Positions 1 through 5,937 of a stretch of 10,977 bases of DNA are shown piece after piece (position 1 is the first letter of the stretch; every line of letters begins with the position of its first letter). The notes under the pieces are model-generated. The model had not been told where the DNA came from. It did no database searches and was given only the letters and a program-made list of their open reading frames with translations. The DNA is from Candidatus Zixiibacteriota bacterium. Lineage in GTDB: Bacteria > Zixibacteria > MSB-5A5 > GN15 > FEB-12. A program made the translations under genes and the position numbers. The stretch spans positions 1 through 10,977 of the forward strand of contig JADFLZ010000040.1 of assembly GCA_022564135.1 (NCBI GenBank), given 5' to 3'.

Positions 1-276
1 CTGATGAACATTGACGGCGTTAACAAAGTTCTCGGAGTTTGTTATAAGTCCGGCTATGCCGTTGTTTGTGCCAATCCGGATAAAGCATCCAACGAAGTAT
101 TGTTGAAAGCTGTAAGTGCCAAAGGTTTTGAAGCGCAAATCATTCCGGCGGTAGCAACAATCAGTACCGATGCCAAGACCAGCACGATTGGTTCGACCGG
201 CAAAACTTGTGGCGCAGCTAAAAAAGGCTCAGCTTCCACGACTTCCAAGATTTCTTCTGCCCAAGGCACCTACTAA
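1..276 (+). CDS. C-terminal part of a heavy-metal-associated (HMA) domain protein, 5' end outside window
   Basis: The reading frame is open from base 1 and ends at TAA 274-276, with TAG directly after it. The first ~50 residues fit the later part of an HMA (ferredoxin-like) fold: a helix ending I-D-G-V, a strand VLGVCYKSGYAVV, a helix around SNEVLLKAVSAKGF, and a last strand. The metal-binding C-x-x-C loop of this family sits before the first helix and would lie upstream of the window. For that reason I treat the in-frame ATG at base 4 as internal and the gene as truncated by the window edge. After the fold, about 40 residues are rich in Ser, Thr, Ala, Lys and Gly with one Cys (T-G-K-T-C-G), probably a disordered tail. 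HMA domains bind or deliver soft metals such as Cu(I) or Hg(II). Metal specificity and cell location cannot be read here. An intrinsic terminator follows 30 bases downstream. Confidence 0.6.
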   Translation: MMNIDGVNKVLGVCYKSGYAVVCANPDKASNEVLLKAVSAKGFEAQIIPAVATISTDAKTSTIGSTGKTCGAAKKGSASTTSKISSAQGTY

Positions 277-305
277 TAGCCGACTGCAGAATTAAATAGA
301 ATTAT

Positions 306-340
306 AAAAAGCGGTTCGCTAATAACGAGCCGCTTTTTTT
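306..340 (+). terminator. Rho-independent terminator after the HMA-domain gene
   Basis: An 8-base-pair stem pairs 311-318 (GCGGTTCG) with 326-333 (CGAGCCGC), with one G-U pair and a 7-base loop at 319-325. The stem is followed by seven T (334-340) and preceded by five A (306-310), so the stem can lengthen by A-T pairing. This is a classic intrinsic terminator for transcription from the left. The A tract would also allow weaker function on the opposite strand. Confidence 0.9.
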
Positions 341-404
341 ATTATTCAGAACTATTTCGGTTTATTTGATGTTTTAGGATAAAAGTGGGATATTGCATAA
401 CTGA

Positions 405-1400
405 ATGATTTGTAAATTCAAAATAATAATGATCGCTGTTTTGTTCTTGTGCTCAGGCGCCGAAGCCGGCAAATTTTCGGGTGAGTCATTTTCACTTGGT
501 GTTGGCGCTCGCGGACTGGCCATGGGCGGAGCTGTCATAGCCGGTCCTTTTGACGGTACGGCTTCTTACTGGAACCCGGCCGGTATGAATTATCTGAATA
601 ATCGGCATATTGTCGCCATGCATGCTGAGACTTTTGGCTCGCTCTTAAATCATGACTATGTTGCTTACATAGATTCACGACCGAGAGAAAAAGGCAAGAT
701 AAGTGCTTTTGGCTTTTACTTTTATTATCTGGGCGGCGGCGGTATCAAAATTACGCAGCTGGATCAGTTCAATCGCCCCTACGTAGTGCGCGAAGAATCA
801 CACGCCGATATTTTGCTGGCGGCCTCGCTCTCCGGGAAAATTAACGAAAAAATAGATTTTGGCCTGAGCGCCAAAATAATCTACCGTGACATCGGCACCG
901 AATCCGGCCAGGGACTTACTATGGACGCCGGATTGCTTTATCAGGCGCATCCGTCTGTTCGCTTCGGACTAATGATCAGCGATGTTACTTCGGGTTTTAT
1001 CCGCTACGGCGGCGGCACTATCATTGAACCGGCAGACTCCGGCGGACAGGTGACCGAAACCAAATCAAGCACCGAATCAATTTTCCCGACAGTAAAACCA
1101 GGCCTTATGATAGAAAAGTATTTTAGTCAGGTCTCGGCGCGCTTTGCAGCCAGCGGTGATCTGAAATTTGAGAATCTCAAAACGGCCGCCCAATACTGGA
1201 GCGGCTCGCTGTCGCTTGATACACATTTTGGACTGGAGCTGGGCTACCGGGAATTAATTTTTGGCCGGACCGGATTTGATATTGGCAAATTTACCGCCGG
1301 GGGCGGGATTGATGTCAAGAATATCACCGTAGATTTTGCTTACCTGCATCACGATGACCTCGGTGAAACTTTCAGAGTCAGCGCCGGCTACAGATTTTAA
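405..1400 (+). CDS. PorV/PorQ-family outer-membrane beta-barrel protein
   Basis: This is a 331-residue secreted protein. Residues 1-21 form a signal peptide (hydrophobic IIMIAVLFLC, cleavage likely after A-E-A at 21). The mature N-terminus carries the PorV/PorQ signature: S-F-S-L-G-V-G-A-R-G-L-A-M-G-G-A at ~28-43, then Y-W-N-P-A-G-M at 55-61. The rest alternates polar and hydrophobic residues in strands and ends in a barrel-like segment F-R-V-S-A-G-Y-R-F, whose final Phe matches outer-membrane protein C-termini. The family is FadL-like. In Bacteroidota, PorV is the type 9 secretion shuttle protein, but homologues are common in FCB lineages with no known T9SS role, and nothing else from that system is visible here. 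The gene is isolated between an upstream terminator and a convergent neighbour 17 bases away. The ATG at 405 has only a weak ribosome-binding sequence (GTGGGA, about 14 bases upstream), but the signal peptide supports this start. The exact transport role is unknown. Confidence 0.85.
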   Translation: MICKFKIIMIAVLFLCSGAEAGKFSGESFSLGVGARGLAMGGAVIAGPFDGTASYWNPAGMNYLNNRHIVAMHAETFGSLLNHDYVAYIDSRPREKGKISAFGFYFYYLGGGGIKITQLDQFNRPYVVREESHADILLAASLSGKINEKIDFGLSAKIIYRDIGTESGQGLTMDAGLLYQAHPSVRFGLMISDVTSGFIRYGGGTIIEPADSGGQVTETKSSTESIFPTVKPGLMIEKYFSQVSARFAASGDLKFENLKTAAQYWSGSLSLDTHFGLELGYRELIFGRTGFDIGKFTAGGGIDVKNITVDFAYLHHDDLGETFRVSAGYRF

Positions 1401-1417
1401 ATTACTTTACACTTAAG

Positions 1418-4057
1418 TTAAAATTTTAATCCGATATTAATATAAAATCTGTCGTTGTCAGAGTTTGCCACGCCGTAGCCAAATTCAAAAGGACCGATCG
1501 GGCTGTCGATGGCAACAAAGGCTCCCACGCCGTGGCGGAGATTACGAAGTTTAACCTGGGCGGTATAGTCGTAGACTTCACCAAAATCATAGCGGCCAAT
1601 GGCGTAAAATCCCAGCGGCAGCTTAAATCTTAATTCATTATTAAATAATATCATTTTATCGCCGGAGAGCTGATTGGTCCGAAATCCGATAAACGAATGA
1701 GCGCCTCCCAGATAAAACAGCTCCGAGCCCGGCAGACCCGAGCGGCTGATGCCTATGGAAACTTTGGGATGGAAATTCAGGTATTTGCCGAGCGGAATAT
1801 AAGATTCCAGCGATGAGAAAAATCTGGTGTATTCGACTTCGCCGCCTAAGAATTTTCCGGCCAGACGCACCTGAATCAGATTCAGCTTACCGTTATTAGG
1901 AAAAGGGACTCTGTCAAAAGTTTCTATCTGAGATTCCAGATGAATAATTCTCTGCCCAAAATTTTCATTAAGCAGGCTGTTATTATAGTCGTTTCTGACC
2001 TCTTCAAAGACAAAGGCGCCCCGGACTGTACCCAGACGGCTGAGTTGCTGCCCCAGGCTGAGTTCAAAACCGGTGCGTTTTTCCCGGCGCGAACCGGCCA
2101 CGTTGCCGTCATCGTCAAAAAGCTTGCGGTCCAGGCGGTTATGATAGGCCGTTATACTGGCGGTCATGTAACTGAACCAGATGCGGTCAATCTTTAGCCG
2201 CGCAAAATAGTTCTGTCTTTCGTCTGCAAATTGTGCGTGCAGCAGATATTCCAGCCCCATGCCGCGAATATTATCATCGAGAATTTCTATAAATTCTTCA
2301 GACTGAAACTCATCATGCCAGTGCCAGCCCAGTCTCAGCTGTGTGTAATGTCTTTCCTTGACGCGAATTTTTACTCTGGCGCCGCTGCGGTAAGGAACTA
2401 AGTCAATCGTGACCTGCTCATAAAAATTCGTACCGTAAATATTATTGATGCCGTCGGCTGCCAGTCTGGTGGAGTATGGCTGCCCGGCTATGAGCGGAAA
2501 ATACGAACGCACCAGCCAGTCTTTGCTGCGTTTGTTATCTTCAATGTCGATACTGTAAATGACCGCCTCGTCAATCTCGATAGTAATAACTTTTCGTGAT
2601 GCATCAATAGATAAGTCCGAGACATAAGCAGCATCATAGCCATTCTCAATATAGAAATCGACTATCTGCTTCAGGCCGTTTTTGATATTAGCCGGGCTTA
2701 GTTCTGTTCGCCCGTCTACGAAGAGAGATATTAAAAGTGCCGAGTCAATAATAGAACTGCCTTTAATATTTATTCTGTATTCTTTAGTTGTCAGGTATGC
2801 TTGGGTAGTTACAAGTAGTGCGACTGTGTTTTCAATATTATTGTTTGGTAATAGCTCTGCTTCCAGACGAAATAACGAATTATCGCGCAGGAATTGTTTG
2901 AGCTGGTTTTCAAGCTCGAAGCGGCTGAATTTCCGGCCTCTCAGCGTTTTCTTTAGTTCCGCAAGCGTTTCGTGAGCGCTGTCCGCTATAGAAACATCGC
3001 TGATGAACAGGGTAGCGGTATCGACCTTTCTTTGCAGAATAGAAACGATACTGTCAGCTGCTTTTAATCCGGCACTGTAACCGATTTTTATCAGAGAGTC
3101 TTTGAACTTAAAATCTCCTGCTTCAAAATCTGAGAGTTCCGGTTCAATCACCAGATCGGCCTGCTTAAGCTGCCAGGTCAATTTGTCGGCAGTCATTATG
3201 GTAGTAACCTGATCGGCGATATCTACCGGCGTGCGGAGCTTGTCTTTGGTCCGGAGTTCACTGGTGGTGTTGATGGCTACTACAAAGTTGTCGTTGTCGC
3301 ACATCTTTTTGACCAGATTAACCGGAATCGGGGTGACCATGCCGCCATCCATAAGCAGCTGCCCGTTTCTTTCAACAGCGGTCAGGGCCAGGGGAAAAGC
3401 CATGGAAGCCCGCATGGCATCAGCCAGTGAGCCTTTATCGAGTATAATTTCCCGGCCGGTTATTATGTCGGTGGCAACTGTTCGAAAAGGAATGGGCAGT
3501 TTCAGGAAATCGCCGCCAGACTGATAATTAGCTTTGGTGGTCAGTTTGGTCAGCACCGTGGTAATTGTTTGTCCGCCGGTGAGAGCTCTTGGAATAACCG
3601 GCCTGAAATTGTCAAACCTCATCGAAAAGAGGTGTTTTTCGTTTTCCTGTCTCCGGGTCAGGAACATTGTCTGTCTTTTGGGGGCGTTGCTGAAAAATTC
3701 GTCAAAATCAATATCACCGATGATTTTAGAAAGTTCGTCCGGTGAGTAACCGCAGGCGTAGAGTCCGCCGATTATGCCCCCCATCGAAGTGCCCGCTATG
3801 GCTATTATCTTTATATTTTTTTCTTCAAAAGCTTTCAGGATACCGATAGTGGTCAGGCCTCTGGCTCCTCCGCCGGATATTGCCAGAGCGACTGAGTAGG
3901 TAGCCTCGTTGTCGTAAGGGTTGGCGCCGTCCAGCCCTCCGATAATGATTTTTTCCGAGGCAGCTGCGGTTGTCAGTAAGAGCAGAATGCTGATAAGTAA
4001 ATTACGGGAAAAAGTTTTCACTTGCCTGAGTAATCCGACTTTAGGTTTCTTAAACAA
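1418..4057 (-). CDS. Patatin-like phospholipase with POTRA repeats and BamA/Omp85-type C-terminal barrel
   Basis: This 879-residue protein resembles type Vd (PlpD-like) secreted lipases. Domains in order are a signal peptide (hydrophobic core ~20-33, T-A-A-A-S), a patatin domain ~55-340, POTRA-like repeats ~350-570 and an Omp85-type barrel ~571-879. The patatin domain has the oxyanion loop G-G-G-A-R-G (62-67), the nucleophile elbow G-T-S-M-G with Ser91, and the D-G-G box with catalytic Asp237, so the Ser-Asp dyad is intact and lipid acyl hydrolase activity is expected. Two POTRA-like units are clear (~425-498 and ~499-569) and a third is likely at ~350-418; PlpD has one. The barrel has an Omp85-like F-Y-L-G-G-A-H-S-F-I-G-F-R segment (781-793) and ends in Phe. 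The start is uncertain: there is no ATG. TTG at 4057 gives a 19-residue n-region, whereas GTG at 4021 would give a more typical signal peptide (VKTFSRNLLISILLLL). Neither has a good Shine-Dalgarno sequence. The barrel may anchor the enzyme or expose it at the surface. Confidence 0.92.
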   Translation of the reverse strand: MFKKPKVGLLRQVKTFSRNLLISILLLLTTAAASEKIIIGGLDGANPYDNEATYSVALAISGGGARGLTTIGILKAFEEKNIKIIAIAGTSMGGIIGGLYACGYSPDELSKIIGDIDFDEFFSNAPKRQTMFLTRRQENEKHLFSMRFDNFRPVIPRALTGGQTITTVLTKLTTKANYQSGGDFLKLPIPFRTVATDIITGREIILDKGSLADAMRASMAFPLALTAVERNGQLLMDGGMVTPIPVNLVKKMCDNDNFVVAINTTSELRTKDKLRTPVDIADQVTTIMTADKLTWQLKQADLVIEPELSDFEAGDFKFKDSLIKIGYSAGLKAADSIVSILQRKVDTATLFISDVSIADSAHETLAELKKTLRGRKFSRFELENQLKQFLRDNSLFRLEAELLPNNNIENTVALLVTTQAYLTTKEYRINIKGSSIIDSALLISLFVDGRTELSPANIKNGLKQIVDFYIENGYDAAYVSDLSIDASRKVITIEIDEAVIYSIDIEDNKRSKDWLVRSYFPLIAGQPYSTRLAADGINNIYGTNFYEQVTIDLVPYRSGARVKIRVKERHYTQLRLGWHWHDEFQSEEFIEILDDNIRGMGLEYLLHAQFADERQNYFARLKIDRIWFSYMTASITAYHNRLDRKLFDDDGNVAGSRREKRTGFELSLGQQLSRLGTVRGAFVFEEVRNDYNNSLLNENFGQRIIHLESQIETFDRVPFPNNGKLNLIQVRLAGKFLGGEVEYTRFFSSLESYIPLGKYLNFHPKVSIGISRSGLPGSELFYLGGAHSFIGFRTNQLSGDKMILFNNELRFKLPLGFYAIGRYDFGEVYDYTAQVKLRNLRHGVGAFVAIDSPIGPFEFGYGVANSDNDRFYINIGLKF

Positions 4058-4087
4058 TAATTGAAAGTATCCTGATAGTAAATTATT
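4058..4087. promoter_or_regulatory. Short divergent intergenic gap between the patatin and RNA methyltransferase genes
   Basis: Only 30 bases separate the two upstream-most TTG starts. The gap is AT-rich, and a 7-base inverted repeat, AATAATT (4056-4062) and AATTATT (4081-4087), brackets its centre next to both start codons. If the patatin gene really starts at GTG 4021, the gap is 66 bases. No clear -35/-10 pair could be assigned, so promoters probably lie partly inside the coding starts. The repeat may be chance, given the AT content. Confidence 0.3.
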
Positions 4088-4882
4088 TTGAAATTGACCA
4101 AAGAAAAACTAAAAAACATAAAAGCCCTGAATTCCAAAAAAGGCCGTAAAGAGCAGCGGAAATTTGCGGTGGGCGGTGTCAGACTCATTGAAGAGGCGCT
4201 CAAGCACAAATTCCTGCCAATTATGCTGCTTTATGCTGCGGCCGGTCTCAGCGAACGGGGGCAAAAGCTTGTAAAGGCATTTAAAAAACTAAAAGTGACC
4301 GTAAATGAGCTATCATTACGAGAAATTGAAGCTGTCTCCGATACTAAGAGTTCACAGGGGATTTTAGCGGTTTTTGATACCCCCAAACAAGATCTGACAA
4401 AACTTTACAAACCATACTATCGTAGACTATTATGGTGTGACGAAATAACAGATCCGGGAAATTTAGGAACTCTGGCCAGGTCTGCCCTGGCTTTTGAATT
4501 TGATATGCTGCTGGTAAGCGCAAAATCGATAGAAATTTATAACCCCAAGGTGGTGCGGTCTTCGGCCGGTGCCTTGTTCAAACTGCCGGCGGTAATTGTC
4601 AGCTATGAAGAACTTAAAGATTTTAAAAACAGAAAAAAAGCCTGGCTGATAGCTGCCAAAGCGTCAGCTAATAAAAGTATGACAGAGTTACCCTTAAGTT
4701 CAAACAATCCGATAATACTGGCAATAGGCTCTGAAGCTGCCGGACTATCTGAGAAAGTATTAAAGATGTCCGATGCTGTTGTCAGCATAGCCCATAGTTC
4801 TAAAGCAGAGTCACTTAACGCGGCAGTTGCCGGTTCTATAATTATGAAACAAATTTATGACCGAGATAAGAATCAAAAATAA
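4088..4882 (+). CDS. SpoU/TrmH-family (SPOUT) RNA 2'-O-ribose methyltransferase
   Basis: This 264-residue protein would transfer a methyl group from S-adenosylmethionine to a ribose 2'-OH in rRNA or tRNA, in the cytoplasm. Residues ~1-100 form the N-terminal substrate-binding domain typical of TrmH/RlmB-like proteins (start pattern K-L-T-K-E-K-L-K-N-I, then K-K-G-R-K-E-Q-R-K-F). The SPOUT domain follows with all three motifs: D-P-G-N-L-G-T-L-A-R (122-131), with Asn125 and Arg131; N-P-K-V-V-R-S-S-A-G-A-L-F (152-164), then I-G-S-E-A-A-G-L-S (213-221); and E-S-L-N-A-A-V-A-G (241-249), with Ser242 and Asn244. These knot residues are conserved, so it should be active. The target nucleotide cannot be told. 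The start is TTG 4088, because a stop at 4079-4081 leaves only TTG 4088 or TTG 4094. It is the first gene of an operon and overlaps the next gene by one base (TAATG), so an RNA-modification enzyme leads a set of envelope genes. Confidence 0.9.
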   Translation: MKLTKEKLKNIKALNSKKGRKEQRKFAVGGVRLIEEALKHKFLPIMLLYAAAGLSERGQKLVKAFKKLKVTVNELSLREIEAVSDTKSSQGILAVFDTPKQDLTKLYKPYYRRLLWCDEITDPGNLGTLARSALAFEFDMLLVSAKSIEIYNPKVVRSSAGALFKLPAVIVSYEELKDFKNRKKAWLIAAKASANKSMTELPLSSNNPIILAIGSEAAGLSEKVLKMSDAVVSIAHSSKAESLNAAVAGSIIMKQIYDRDKNQK

Positions 4883-5937
4883 TGAATAAACTTACCATGA
4901 ATTTACTTGCGGCCTTTATATTTCTACTGCTGTCGCCGGAGATTTTTGCGCAAACTATTATAAAAACTGCAGGCGGTGTCTATACTACGCGCGAAATACG
5001 AGCTAAAATAAAGGTTGGCGATCGTACGACTTTGCAGATAAGAGCGGCCTCTAATCTACCCGGCAAATTAACTATTGAAGTTGCCAGGACTGATAAAGTA
5101 AAAATCAGTTATTTCAAGAAAGCTAAAGCCAACAGTATGGATGACGCGGTTGATTACATTGATCTTATCGCGGTAGTTTTAAGAAGGGGACCGAAAGATA
5201 TCAAACTTGAGCTGCGCTCACCCAATCCGGCACCCTGGACTGATGATAATCAGTGGGGACGGGTCGAAGCAAGGATCACGATTCCTGAGAATTACTCGGT
5301 ATTAATAGAAGCTCCCCTTTTTGATGTGACGGCAGTCGGCCCTTTTAGGTCAATCGTAATTCCTTCTTCGCTGGGGCGGATTAATATAAAAAATGTGACC
5401 GAGAGACTTGAAGTTTCCACAACTAATCGCCGGCTTGATGTTTCTGATATAACGGGGGAAATATCTCTGGCTACTTCAAATTCCGTGCTCACGGCCAAAA
5501 ACCTGGTTAGCCTTGACAAAAGAGCCGATATAGAAAACGAGAACGGAGATATTCGAATCAGAGGTTTTAAAGGTGAGCTATATGTCGAAGGAAGTTACGG
5601 CAGGATTCAACTGTCGGATTTTTATATCACCGGCAGGCGCAACATTATAAAGGGGATGTCAGGTCCGATAAAACTGGAGATTTCCGGAATCGATCGGGCC
5701 CAGCTGCGAATTACCAACCGCTTTGAAGATATCGAAATTAATCTGCCCGATTCTATTTCGGCTGCCTTTTCGCTGGTAGTCGACGAGGGCGGCAAGATTG
5801 AAGTTTCAAACATTAATTTTAGAAGCGAACTTATTGAGCATAATCGAATGAACTTAGTTTCCGGTAATGGCCAGTCTATTATCAGCGGCTCAGTACGAGG
5901 CAGCGGTAATATTTATATAAGAGGCTACGATGATTAA
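4882..5937 (+). CDS. Secreted DUF4097-like beta-ladder protein
   Basis: This 351-residue protein has a clear signal peptide: M-N-K-L-T-M-N, a hydrophobic core ~8-18, and cleavage after I-F-A at 23. The mature part is almost all beta. From ~140 to the end, short segments of about 18-22 residues repeat the pattern strand, turn, strand: G-R-I-N-I-K-N-V, R-L-E-V-S-T-T-N-R-R-L-D-V-S-D-I-T, G-E-I-S-L-A-T-S-N, A-D-I-E-N-E-N-G-D-I-R-I-R-G-F and G-E-L-Y-V-E-G-S-Y-G-R-I-Q-L-S-D-F. This ladder is typical of the DUF4097/DUF2807 putative-adhesin group, which forms right-handed beta-solenoid-like folds. No catalytic motif is visible and no transmembrane helix follows the signal, so it is probably periplasmic or outer-membrane associated. 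It starts in the TAATG overlap with the methyltransferase gene and overlaps the protease gene by 8 bases, so it is probably co-translated with both and may act with the barrel-protease. Its function is unknown. Confidence 0.75.
   Translation: MNKLTMNLLAAFIFLLLSPEIFAQTIIKTAGGVYTTREIRAKIKVGDRTTLQIRAASNLPGKLTIEVARTDKVKISYFKKAKANSMDDAVDYIDLIAVVLRRGPKDIKLELRSPNPAPWTDDNQWGRVEARITIPENYSVLIEAPLFDVTAVGPFRSIVIPSSLGRINIKNVTERLEVSTTNRRLDVSDITGEISLATSNSVLTAKNLVSLDKRADIENENGDIRIRGFKGELYVEGSYGRIQLSDFYITGRRNIIKGMSGPIKLEISGIDRAQLRITNRFEDIEINLPDSISAAFSLVVDEGGKIEVSNINFRSELIEHNRMNLVSGNGQSIISGSVRGSGNIYIRGYDD

Noticed and set aside
365..398. Possible promoter for the PorV-like gene (TTTG/TTGATG followed by TATTGCAT or GATATT)
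   Set aside because: Neither a sigma-70 nor a Bacteroidota-type -33/-7 pair fits with correct spacing and bases. The stretch is merely AT-rich.
1411..1429. Palindromes ACTTAAGT and TTAAAATTTTAA between the convergent genes
   Set aside because: They are short and made of A and T, with no GC stem or clear terminator shape. They are likely chance at this base composition.
1940..2197. 85-codon plus-strand frame, and other plus-strand frames at 2682-2975, 3231-3524 and 3534-3749
   Set aside because: All lie inside the patatin-barrel gene on the opposite strand, with no motifs or ribosome-binding sites of their own.
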